NCBI GenBank assembly: GCA_034506395.1
Contig: JAPDPQ010000027.1
Coordinates: 1-64,000, forward strand
DNA length: 64,000 bases
DNA from: a candidate division KSB1 bacterium
GTDB taxonomy: Bacteria; Zhuqueibacterota; Zhuqueibacteria; Thermofontimicrobiales; Thermofontimicrobiaceae
Direction: 5' to 3'
The position numbers and the translations under genes were made by a program. The notes beneath the pieces were generated by a model. It did no database searches and was not told the origin of the DNA. It saw only the letters and a program-made list of their open reading frames with translations. The stretch's first letter is position 1. Each line of letters begins with the position of its first letter. Shown here piece after piece: positions 1-7,153 of this stretch.

Positions 1-1
1 A

Positions 2-529
2 TACCAATGGGCGGTAGATCAGCGGGTGAGGGATAAAATCAAGCCTCGCCAGCTATCGCAACAGGCCTTGTCTGAAGCAAAAGATGCCTCGGTCTATTTG
101 AGTGACTTCCAGCCCGATTCAGTGAATCAGTGGACGGGCGTTCCCGAGCTGGATCGAAATTTCTGGGGACGGCCATTTCGAATCCAAGGGAAAGAGTTCA
201 AAAAAGGGATCGGCGTTTTCCCCAATTCTGAATTGATCTATCGGCTCGATGGCCAATGGAAAATGTTTTCCGCTATCGTTTCAGCGGATTTGAATCCCTA
301 TTGCAATTTGAAAAAGGGAGATTATCGAGGCGGGAAAATCCAATTTGGCGTTTACGGTGATGGCGATGAACTTTTCGCCAGTCGGGTCATTGATGCGAAT
401 TCCGAGCCCCAGGAAATTGAAATTCCCGTTGCGGGGATTCAGACTTTGAAATTGGTGGTCCGCACGCAGGACTGGCTGCCCTATTTTGGGCAGTGTGGGA
501 ATTGGGTTCGAGCGAAGGCGGTTAGGTAA
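2..529 (+). CDS. C-terminal part of a secreted NPCBM-domain protein (5' cut by window edge)
   Basis: The reading frame is open to the left edge of the window, so this is the C-terminal end of a longer protein; a GTG at 26 is the first possible start inside the window but is probably internal. About residues 35-165 resemble an NPCBM/NEW2 carbohydrate-binding module: a KGIGVFPNSEL segment, then YRLDGQWKMFSA, then a VYGDGDELFAS segment and a closing strand ending in LKLVVRTQDW. In known proteins this module sits at the C-terminus of secreted glycosidases such as alpha-galactosidases and binds glycans. The catalytic part, if there is one, lies outside the window, so the enzyme family cannot be named. 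The frame ends in TAA. Confidence 0.7.
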   Translation, partial: YQWAVDQRVRDKIKPRQLSQQALSEAKDASVYLSDFQPDSVNQWTGVPELDRNFWGRPFRIQGKEFKKGIGVFPNSELIYRLDGQWKMFSAIVSADLNPYCNLKKGDYRGGKIQFGVYGDGDELFASRVIDANSEPQEIEIPVAGIQTLKLVVRTQDWLPYFGQCGNWVRAKAVR

Positions 530-576
530 CTGGCATCTGAACACGAAAAGTCTTGCTCAGTAGGCAAAAATATTTT

Positions 577-615
577 GACCGCTAATTTCACGAATTTTCC
601 AAATTGCGCCAATTT
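577..615 (-). repeat. Dispersed AATTAGCGG repeat, copy 1 (inverted)
   Basis: The reverse complement reads AAATTGGCGCAATTTGG and ends GAAATTAGCGGTC. It aligns with copy 2 at 913-951 and more loosely with copy 3 at 2081-2112. Copies 1 and 2 are in opposite orientation and lie upstream of the URO-D gene; copy 3 lies downstream of it. Confidence 0.6.
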
Positions 616-782
616 ATACAAATTTGGCCAACTGATCAAACGGGTCATTTCGATCCGCCTAGATTTGTGCAAGATGACCTGCCTTATTAAAATGCAAAAG
701 ATACGGCCTATGGCACAAACTATGATAGCGACCTATGCCATTTTTCATTTTTTTCTCATGCCTTATGGCGGTATCAAGTGGC

Positions 783-875
783 GGAGAGAAATCTTTCTTG
801 TGAACATCTTATATGATTCGGCGGTCTTTTGCGAGCAAAGATTCCTCTCCATCAACTGGCGTGGCGGAATGACAG
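783..875 (-). repeat. Dispersed GTCATTCCG...GAAATCT element, copy 1
   Basis: Begins GAGAGAAATCT, contains GATTCCTC, and ends GCGGAATGACAG. The order of blocks matches the element at 53301-53363 and is the reverse of that at 28224-28303. The copies have diverged strongly in the middle. Confidence 0.5.
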
Positions 876-912
876 AATCTCGCTCAGAAGGCTAAATTTT
901 TGCGCTAATAAC

Positions 913-951
913 AAATTAGCGCAATTGGCTTAATTAGCGAAATTAGCGGTC
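913..951 (+). repeat. Dispersed AATTAGCGG repeat, copy 2
   Basis: Reads AAATTAGCGCAATTGG and ends GAAATTAGCGGTC, immediately before the URO-D gene. It is complementary to copy 1 at 577-615, so the pair could form a long hairpin in a read-through transcript. Confidence 0.6.
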
Positions 952-987
952 TGGGTTTTTGTTGATGGTCTGAAATAATGGTATTAC

Positions 988-2034
988 ATGAAATCAAAAG
1001 AACGAATTTTACGGACGCTGGAACTACAGCCGATCGATCGGGTTGGCTGGGTGCCGTGGGTAGGCGCTCATGCGGCGCATTTATTGGGGGTGAATGCGAA
1101 GCGGCTGTTCACTGAAGCCGATGTGCTGGTCGAAGGAGTTTTGAAGGGCTACGAGCTGTATCAGCCCGACGGCCTGCCGACGCTGTTCGATGTGCAATTG
1201 GAAGCCGAGGCACTGGGCTGTGACATCGCCTGGTCCGATGAAAATCCCCCCGCTGTCGTGGGGCATGTGCTGGAAAAAGTCGAACTGAGCGAGCTGAAAA
1301 TTCCTACTCCTGATCAAGGCCGATATCCGATGGCGCTGGGGGCGGCTCGAAGGATCGTTCGGGAATTGGGCGATCGCATCGCCATTTTTGCGCTAATCAC
1401 GGGCCCGTTCACGCTGACGCTGCATCTGGCGGGGGTGAAGATTTTCACCGACATGTACGACCATCCCGATGAGGTCAAGAAGATTTTATCCTTTGCCAGC
1501 CAGGTCTGCGAGGCCACGGCTCGCTATTACGCCGAGACAGGCGTGGATGTGATCACCGTGGTGGATTCCTTGACCTCCCAGATTTCCGCCGAACATTTCA
1601 AGACATTCGTCACCCCGTTTCATCAGCCCATTCTGGAGACGATTCACCGCCTGGGCAAAAAATCGGGCTTCTTTGCCTGCGGCGATGCCACTCGGAATGT
1701 GGAGCAGATGGCGGCCATCGGCGCTCATTATTTCGGCGTTGATGAGAATGTCGATCTCCATTTCGCCCGAGAGGTCGCATTGAAACACAACGTGGCATTC
1801 GCTGGCAATTTGCCACTGGCATCGGTAATGCTGTTCGGCACGCCTGAGGATAATTATCAAGCCGCTCTGGACTGTCTCAAAGCAGGTGGGAAAAAGGGGT
1901 TCTTCCTCTGCCCTGGTTGCGATATTCCCTTTGCCACGCCGATCGAGAATGTGCAGGCGATTACTCGTGCGGTTCGTTCTAACGAGGTAGAAAGGCTGAA
2001 AGGGAATCAGTGGTCAGTGATCAGTGATCAGTGA
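988..2034 (+). CDS. Uroporphyrinogen decarboxylase (URO-D) superfamily protein, MtaA/CmuA-like
   Basis: A 348-residue cytoplasmic TIM-barrel protein. The N-terminus MKSKERILRTLELQPIDR and the late LCPGCDIPFATPIENVQAI segment are typical of the URO-D superfamily branch that includes corrinoid-methyltransferase MtaA/CmuA enzymes. Those enzymes move methyl groups between a corrinoid protein and a thiol coenzyme and bind zinc through an H-x-C motif plus a later Cys. Here the later Cys (PGC) is present, but the first motif reads FFACGD, so the histidine seems to be Phe. A heme-pathway hemE is unlikely, since no heme genes are nearby. The next gene encodes a thioredoxin-like protein and is probably cotranscribed. 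The last residues (SVISDQ) are encoded by a 7-base tandem repeat that supplies the stop codon. The substrate is unknown. Confidence 0.8.
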   Translation: MKSKERILRTLELQPIDRVGWVPWVGAHAAHLLGVNAKRLFTEADVLVEGVLKGYELYQPDGLPTLFDVQLEAEALGCDIAWSDENPPAVVGHVLEKVELSELKIPTPDQGRYPMALGAARRIVRELGDRIAIFALITGPFTLTLHLAGVKIFTDMYDHPDEVKKILSFASQVCEATARYYAETGVDVITVVDSLTSQISAEHFKTFVTPFHQPILETIHRLGKKSGFFACGDATRNVEQMAAIGAHYFGVDENVDLHFAREVALKHNVAFAGNLPLASVMLFGTPEDNYQAALDCLKAGGKKGFFLCPGCDIPFATPIENVQAITRAVRSNEVERLKGNQWSVISDQ

Positions 2035-2047
2035 TCAGTGATCAGTG
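2015..2047 (+). repeat. 7-bp tandem repeat CAGTGAT, about 4.7 copies, across the stop codon
   Basis: CAGTGAT is repeated at 2015, 2022, 2029 and 2036, then CAGTG to 2047. The TGA stop of the URO-D gene (2032-2034) lies inside the array, so the C-terminus SVISDQ is repeat-derived. Confidence 0.9.
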
Positions 2048-2080
2048 GGCAATGAGTTTCTTTTGCCATTTGGCGTTTTA

Positions 2081-2112
2081 GCGAAATTGGGATAATTAGC
2101 GGAATTAGCGGT
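2081..2112 (+). repeat. Dispersed AATTAGCGG repeat, copy 3
   Basis: Reads GCGAAATTGGGATAATTAGC and continues GGAATTAGCGGTT. It is related to copies 1 and 2 and lies between the URO-D gene and the thioredoxin-like gene. Confidence 0.5.
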
Positions 2113-2145
2113 TCATAGAGAAGCTATCAAAAAGAAGTCAGATTT

Positions 2146-2457
2146 ATGTCAAAAAAAATATTCATTGAGATTGTAACGCTGGATTCGAGGGCGTGTTCGC
2201 CCTGTCAGTATATGGTCGAAATGGTCAAGAAGGTGGCGCTGCTGTTTCCTGGCCAGATTGAATGGAAGGAAAGCTTGATTAAAACGAAGGAAGGGATGCA
2301 GCGGATGAAGGAACTGGGGGTAAGCAAATTACCGACGATTTTGATCAACGATGTTCCCGAGTTTGTCAGCATCATTCCATCGGAGCATCAGTTGAAAGCG
2401 GCGATTGAAAAATATTTGCCCAGCAATCCAAGTTCGGAGGAGGTGATCGGAACATAA
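2146..2457 (+). CDS. Small thioredoxin/glutaredoxin-fold protein with CxxC
   Basis: A 103-residue protein. The N-terminal beta strand (IFIEIVTLDS) leads into RACSPCQYMVE, a CSPC redox motif at about residues 17-20 followed by a helix. A later SKLPTILIND segment supplies the cis-Pro loop of the thioredoxin fold. There is no signal peptide, so it should act in the cytoplasm. Its position 111 bases after a URO-D-family methyltransferase-like gene on the same strand suggests a redox or reductive-activation role for that system, but this is inferred from position only. It is close in size to the thioredoxin_3/glutaredoxin-like families. Confidence 0.7.
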   Translation: MSKKIFIEIVTLDSRACSPCQYMVEMVKKVALLFPGQIEWKESLIKTKEGMQRMKELGVSKLPTILINDVPEFVSIIPSEHQLKAAIEKYLPSNPSSEEVIGT

Positions 2458-2547
2458 CCATCAAATAAAAATAATTAAACTCACCAATTAAACCCTTTGA
2501 TGCACAGCTAAAATGAACCAATGATTTTCAAAATTAGGAGATCAGAA

Positions 2548-3402
2548 ATGAATCGAATTTCTACAAAATGGAGTCTTGTAACTTTTTTTGCCATTATGCT
2601 GCCATTGTTGAGCGCTTGTTTTACAATATTGGAAGTCGATCAACCTATAACAGTAGCGGTAAACGCACCGATAGAGGTGACGTTACAGGTTCGCACTGAA
2701 GGTACGGATGCCAACGCGCATTATGGGATTTTGGGGCTGCTAATACCCAACGATTGGAAGGTAGAATTGGTTACCTACTCGGGCGATTTTGGTCCAGATA
2801 CTTGTAGCTTCCTCCACCCAGATAGTGTTGATGGTGATCCAGGCGGTCAAGTCGATTTTTGGACCGATTCGCTTGAAACTCGCTTTCCCAGCGGAGAAGA
2901 TATGATGTGGGTGGTTTATCAAGCTAATACTCCATACGCCTCTAATCTTGACACTGGGTATGTGGACGTCGTCATTAAAATGACCACTGGTGCAACTACG
3001 GGAAATTTTAATCTCGGCTACTTTGTGACCAATGCCGCGCTTGACTTCACGGATACTACTTATTATGATGTTAAACTCGATAATCCCATTCAAGTTGGCG
3101 GCACAGGGGTAGCAAATCGCTCCGATGACATGATTCCCCAGTCGTTCCAATTGAAGCAGAACTTTCCGAATCCATTCAACGCTGCGACTCAGATCAAATT
3201 CGATCTGCCGCAAGCTGGCTGGACTGAGCTAAAGATATACAATCTGCTCGGTGACGAGGTTAAGACAATTTTAAGCGAGCCAATGAATGTCGGATCTCAT
3301 GTGATTCATTTTAGCGCTGGAGAACTGGAATCTGGAATTTATTATTATCGGCTCAGATCAGGAAAGTTCTCTGCCGTCAAAAAAATGGTTTTGATCAAAT
3401 GA
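2548..3402 (+). CDS. Secreted protein with lipobox-like signal and T9SS type A sorting domain
   Basis: The frame is open from 2521, but ATG 2548 is preferred because an AGGAG lies seven bases upstream (2536-2540) and the signal peptide starts there. The leader is a basic N-terminus, a hydrophobic stretch, then LPLLSAC, which looks like a lipobox with Cys at about residue 24. A beta-rich middle of unknown function has the character of a cohesin-like or Ig-like exodomain. The last 80 or so residues form a T9SS type A sorting domain: LKQNFPNPFNAATQIKFDLP, then KIYNLLGDEV, then SGIYYYRLRSGKF and a basic end. Cargo with this domain is exported across the outer membrane and often anchored to the surface. 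A lipobox together with a T9SS tail is unusual. The function is not recognised. Confidence 0.75.
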   Translation: MNRISTKWSLVTFFAIMLPLLSACFTILEVDQPITVAVNAPIEVTLQVRTEGTDANAHYGILGLLIPNDWKVELVTYSGDFGPDTCSFLHPDSVDGDPGGQVDFWTDSLETRFPSGEDMMWVVYQANTPYASNLDTGYVDVVIKMTTGATTGNFNLGYFVTNAALDFTDTTYYDVKLDNPIQVGGTGVANRSDDMIPQSFQLKQNFPNPFNAATQIKFDLPQAGWTELKIYNLLGDEVKTILSEPMNVGSHVIHFSAGELESGIYYYRLRSGKFSAVKKMVLIK

Positions 3403-3766
3403 CGGCTTAGTTGAAATTCCAGAGCTATTTCATAAATTCAGCGCCTCAGCGCTCTGACATTTTTGATATTGAGTGCCCGAATACCAAAGTGAAGCTGTCG
3501 AGTTTTCTCTGAAGCTATCTGAATTACGATCATCGTTTCCGAATTAATCAGCGAATCAAAATAGAACCAAAAATTGTCATTCAAAAGTATGCGGTCAAAT
3601 AAGTAATAAACCCGCCCATGTTCACCAGGTGGATGTGGGCGGATACCCTTGATATTTCGCCTAGCGTTTTCGCATTGCCAGTTTACGTCTCTTATTCATC
3701 GCAAATTATGCGGAATCGATTGAATAGGCTATTTCAATAAAAATTTATTTTAAATAAAAAAAATGT
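3403..3766. other. Non-coding region with a GC-rich hairpin
   Basis: No gene is seen. A hairpin at 3612-3642 (CCGCCCA paired with TGGGCGG, with an inner CACC/GGTG) lies about 210 bases after the T9SS cargo gene. It lacks a T tract, so whether it terminates transcription is uncertain. Confidence 0.4.
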
Positions 3767-3794
3767 TTGACTTTTATTTTTATTTGTGTATATT
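3767..3794 (+). promoter_or_regulatory. Predicted sigma-70-type promoter for the AAA+ regulator gene
   Basis: TTGACT at 3767-3772, a 16-base spacer, then TATATT at 3789-3794 (or TATTAT at 3791 with 18 bases), about 60 bases before the start codon at 3852, in strongly AT-rich sequence. It matches the other promoters predicted in this window. Confidence 0.6.
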
Positions 3795-3851
3795 ATCATA
3801 ACTAAAATTGCGAACATTAACTTTCGAATCAAATAATCAAGGGTGATTAAG

Positions 3852-4814
3852 ATGGCTGAAAAAAAGTTGAATTCTATAAAAACAGAACCGATCCTAGGCA
3901 CAAGCCCAATGGCGAAAAGTTTGAATCGGGCTGTTGCAAAGTTAGCGGAAAATGATAATAACATTTTTATTTTTGGAGAGAAAGGTACAGGAAAAGAATT
4001 TGTAGCTCGGCAGATTTATTTGCAAAGTGCACGTCGCAAGCATGAGTTTGTTGTAATTGACTGCGCCGCCTTAGGCAAAACAATTGCCAGCAAAGAACTC
4101 TACGGCGTTGCAGGACAAGTAAATGAAGCTGGAGAACCAGTCGTTGGTTTGCTCGAACAAGCAGATCATGGGGTTCTTTTTCTCAAGAATCTTGATCACA
4201 TGAGCTCTGAATATCAGGAAGAATTTCTGAGGATCATTCGTGATAAGACGATACGACGCCTAAATAGCGAAGAGAATATCACTCTGGATCTCAGAATTTT
4301 CGCTGCCTCCGATCGAGAATTGAAGCACGATATGGAAATGGGTCGATTTAAAAAAGAGCTGTATTATTTGCTCAACACATTCACATTATATATTCCTCCG
4401 CTTCGGGAGCGGAAACAGGACATCCCAGAGCTATTTGCCTACTTCATGAAAAAGACATGCGCCGAACTGGGACGAGAGGAACCAGCCGTGCCTTCGGAGA
4501 TTTTCGAATCACTGCTCGATTATGAATGGAAGGGAAACATTGGTGAATTAGAGAGCACGGTCCAAACGCTGGTGCAAATGTCACCGAAAGATCGGCTTTC
4601 CCCAGAATTTTTGCCCTTCCGAATTCGTAAGCACCCGTTGGATATCCTGGAGCCGATTAATCTTAAAGGAATTATCTCTGACATTGAGACATTCTTAATC
4701 AAAAAAGCTTTGCGCAAATTTGACGGCAACCAGGTTAAAGCTGCTAAATTGCTCGGCGTTCCAGAAGCTACATTGCGCTTTAAAATGAAGAAACATTCTA
4801 TTTCAAGCCGCTAG
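3852..4814 (+). CDS. Degenerate sigma-54-activator-like AAA+ protein with Fis-type HTH, lacking GAFTGA
   Basis: ATG 3852 is preferred over GTG 3843 because AGGG lies eight bases upstream. The protein has 320 residues, with no receiver or PAS domain. The fold is that of the sigma-54 interaction AAA+ domain: Walker A GEKGTGKE (42-49), IPPLRERKQDIPEL (181-194), and a C-terminal Fis-type helix-turn-helix (about 275-318, NQVKAAKLLGVPEATLRFKM). Key residues are lost. The GAFTGA loop after ELYG is VAGQVNEAGEP. Walker B LFLDE is LFLKN (K112, N113). The FR-D-LYYRL arginines are FKKELYYLL. Sensor II GNVREL is GNIGEL. It therefore probably binds DNA but should not remodel sigma-54 holoenzyme or hydrolyse ATP normally. 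It has its own promoter and a strong terminator, so it is monocistronic. Confidence 0.8.
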   Translation: MAEKKLNSIKTEPILGTSPMAKSLNRAVAKLAENDNNIFIFGEKGTGKEFVARQIYLQSARRKHEFVVIDCAALGKTIASKELYGVAGQVNEAGEPVVGLLEQADHGVLFLKNLDHMSSEYQEEFLRIIRDKTIRRLNSEENITLDLRIFAASDRELKHDMEMGRFKKELYYLLNTFTLYIPPLRERKQDIPELFAYFMKKTCAELGREEPAVPSEIFESLLDYEWKGNIGELESTVQTLVQMSPKDRLSPEFLPFRIRKHPLDILEPINLKGIISDIETFLIKKALRKFDGNQVKAAKLLGVPEATLRFKMKKHSISSR

Positions 4815-4910
4815 CTCGTACTCGGTTCATGTTTGAAGATGGTTAACACCAGTTATACGAGGTAGTGATTAGCTGATTTGGTTTCCGAAATTATCGAATT
4901 TTTATAAAAC

Positions 4911-4941
4911 AGGCGATCTGAAATGATCGCCTATTTTTTTA
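4911..4941 (+). terminator. Rho-independent terminator after the AAA+ regulator gene
   Basis: Perfect 8-bp stem AGGCGATC (4911-4918) and GATCGCCT (4925-4932), a 6-base loop, then ATTTTTTTATTT. Confidence 0.9.
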
Positions 4942-5228
4942 TTTCATTTTTAGTATCTACACGCACACTTCAAATGAGAGTCATCAGCATATCCCAAGCT
5001 CACAAACTTTTGCTTGACACGGTACGAATCGATTACTGCACATGCAGAACCAATTCACAGAATAATACTGCGTGATAATTTTTTTAAAAAAGGTGTACAC
5101 TGGTCATTGCGCGGATGGTAAGGAATGAAGCATCGTTACATTTTTCAGATGGACATTTTGAAAGAAAGCAGAATCTACCTATTAAAAAATTGATTCAATT
5201 TCCCATGAGCATAACAGATTTGCGACAA
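4942..5228. other. Intergenic region, no gene seen
   Basis: This lies between the terminator and the 3' end of the convergent metallo-hydrolase gene. An isolated TTGACA near 5025 has no matching -10 box at 17 bases. Nothing else is recognised. Confidence 0.4.
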
Positions 5229-6635
5229 TTATGTTAGCACGACTCTGGTTTGGTATTCGGGGACTGAGACGTTCCATCCTTTTTGTTGTCTGATCAAATC
5301 AGCGAATTGTTGGGCGACTTCGGGCTCACCATGAGTCACAAACAGTTGTCTCGGAGCGTTTTGAAATCCAGCAAGCCATCGAAGTAGTTCATCCCGATCT
5401 GCGTGGGCAGAAAAGCCAGTGATCTGAGCGATTCTGGCGCGAACGCGATAAAATTGCCCCAAGATCCGAACTTCCTCATTGCCGTCAACGATCTGACGGC
5501 CTAAAGTACCCATTGCTTGATACCCGACAAACAGCACCGTGCTTTCGTAGCGCTCAATATTTTTGGTCAAATGATGCTTTATTCGGCCTGCCGTGCACAT
5601 ACCCGATCCAGCAATGATGATGACCGTGCCGCGAATATGATTGATTGCCTTGGACTCATCGATGGTTTCGATCATTTTCAACCCTTTAAAAGCAAATGGG
5701 GACTCGTTCCGATGCAATAGTCGCAGCATGTCATTGTCAAATAGCTCGGGATGCATTTGAAACACCTGGGTCACGCGAATCGCCATTGGGCTATCCATGA
5801 AAACAGCCAAATGTGGAATACGATCACGGATCAGTAATTGATTGAGATAGTAGAGCACCTCCTGTGCACGCTCTACCGCGAAACTCGGAATGAGAAGATT
5901 CCCACCAGCTTTGTAGGTCGAAAGAATGATCTCCTCTAATTGATCAGCAATGTGATCCCTATTCCCGTGCAAACGATCCCCGTAAGTCGACTCCATGATT
6001 ACATAATCTGCCTCATTGAAAATTGTTGGATCCAAAAGGATGGGCGTTTCCCATCTCCCGATATCGCCCGAAAAAAGAATAGTTCGGCTTTCACCGTCCT
6101 GCTGAACTCGAAATATCACATTGGAAGAGCCGAGGATGTGCCCAGCCTCATAAAAACAAGCTTCGATCCCATCCGCGATCGTTATCGGATTTTTGTATGC
6201 GACTGGCTGAAAAAACGGTAAAGTTGCCTCGGCATCGGCAATGGTATAGAGCGGCTTGACGGGTCGCGGCCCAGTCCGACCTTCCCGCTGATGACGTCTG
6301 ATTTTAAAAGCGGCATCTTCTTCTTGAATTTTTGCGGCATCCAATAGAACGATTTTGGCGATCTCACTGGTGGCTTGCGTGCAATAAATTTTCCCTTTAA
6401 AACCTTCTCTGACCAATTTGGGCAATAAGCCGCAGTGATCCAGATGGGCATGGGTAAGCAAGACACCGTCCAATGTTTCTGGAGGGACATAGAATGAGTC
6501 CCAATTTCGCGTCAGGTAAGGTCGTTCTTGATACAAACCACAATCGATCAAAAACCGACTGCCATTGGCTTCAAGCAAATAACAAGAACCAGTGACGTTT
6601 TGAGCGGCACCAAGAAATGTGATCGCTATGTTCAT
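5229..6635 (-). CDS. MBL-fold beta-CASP RNA/DNA metallo-hydrolase (CPSF/Ysh1-like)
   Basis: A 468-residue cytoplasmic protein with the full beta-CASP nuclease layout. The metallo-beta-lactamase core has THAHLDHCG (the HxHxDH metal motif, about residue 60), an AGHILGSSN histidine, and LFSGDIGR with its metal aspartate. The beta-CASP insert has MESTYGDR and SGMCTAGRIKHHL. The C-terminal GFSAHADRDELLRWL supplies the last metal histidines. Family members process or degrade RNA. Catalytic residues look intact, so it should be active. It is transcribed alone, convergent with the AAA+ gene and divergent from the symporter. A promoter is predicted about 95 bases upstream. Confidence 0.9.
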   Translation of the reverse strand: MNIAITFLGAAQNVTGSCYLLEANGSRFLIDCGLYQERPYLTRNWDSFYVPPETLDGVLLTHAHLDHCGLLPKLVREGFKGKIYCTQATSEIAKIVLLDAAKIQEEDAAFKIRRHQREGRTGPRPVKPLYTIADAEATLPFFQPVAYKNPITIADGIEACFYEAGHILGSSNVIFRVQQDGESRTILFSGDIGRWETPILLDPTIFNEADYVIMESTYGDRLHGNRDHIADQLEEIILSTYKAGGNLLIPSFAVERAQEVLYYLNQLLIRDRIPHLAVFMDSPMAIRVTQVFQMHPELFDNDMLRLLHRNESPFAFKGLKMIETIDESKAINHIRGTVIIIAGSGMCTAGRIKHHLTKNIERYESTVLFVGYQAMGTLGRQIVDGNEEVRILGQFYRVRARIAQITGFSAHADRDELLRWLAGFQNAPRQLFVTHGEPEVAQQFADLIRQQKGWNVSVPEYQTRVVLT

Positions 6636-6728
6636 TGTGCGTTCCTAATATCCTCTTTCATGCGCTTCATTTTTGAACAACCATTTTCAACTCATCTTCA
6701 TCGAAATTCGATGATGATCGTCAATTCA

Positions 6729-6757
6729 AATATATCAAATTTAATTTTGTTTTACAA
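6729..6757 (-). promoter_or_regulatory. Predicted promoter for the metallo-hydrolase gene
   Basis: On the minus strand TTGTAA (6752-6757), a 17-base spacer, then TATATT (6729-6734), 94 bases upstream of the ATG at 6635. Confidence 0.5.
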
Positions 6758-6943
6758 GCAATTTTTGAGAAGTACTACTCCTTCATTTTTTGTTGCACTT
6801 TAAGAGCAGATAAAAGCGATGCTACCAATGAAGTCAACGACTAGTTTTTCATTCAAATTTTTGCAATATTGTTCAGATGAAAAGCGCAATGGATCAATCA
6901 AAGTACTTTGCGCCGCCAAACTTTATTTCTCGATAGAATTTTA

Positions 6944-6972
6944 TTGAAACTTTAATTAAAAAAGTTTATCTT
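6944..6972 (+). promoter_or_regulatory. Predicted promoter for the symporter gene
   Basis: TTGAAA (6944-6949), a 17-base spacer, then TATCTT (6967-6972). This leaves a leader of about 175 bases before the start at 7154, with no recognised riboswitch in it. The rest of the 6636-7153 gap shows nothing else. Confidence 0.45.
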
Positions 6973-7153
6973 TTCCCGTCGTTGGGGAATCATCGATTCA
7001 AAATTAGACCGATTTATGCGAGCCACTGAACCTGAATGGAAGTTTTCAGGGGCATAATGACTCTCTGCCTCGTGGGTAGAGGGTAGCCAACGGATATGAT
7101 CAGTTCAATTTAGGCGGTAGAAGCGCAGAGATAGATTTCGAATGGAGGGAAGA

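Larger units (their letters stand above)
530..987. other. Repeat-bearing intergenic region
   Basis: This 458-base stretch holds no convincing gene. It carries two opposed copies of an AT-rich repeat ending in AATTAGCGGTC (577-615 and 913-951) and one copy of a dispersed element related to those at 28224 and 53301 (783-875). A 106-codon open frame here overlaps these repeats and is not believed. Confidence 0.6.

Noticed and set aside
575-895. 106-codon open frame in the first intergenic gap
   Set aside because: It runs across two repeat families, has no ribosome-binding site and a Cys/Met-rich random-looking product.
2015-2047. CRISPR array
   Set aside because: The repeat is 7 bases with no spacers and no cas genes are present.
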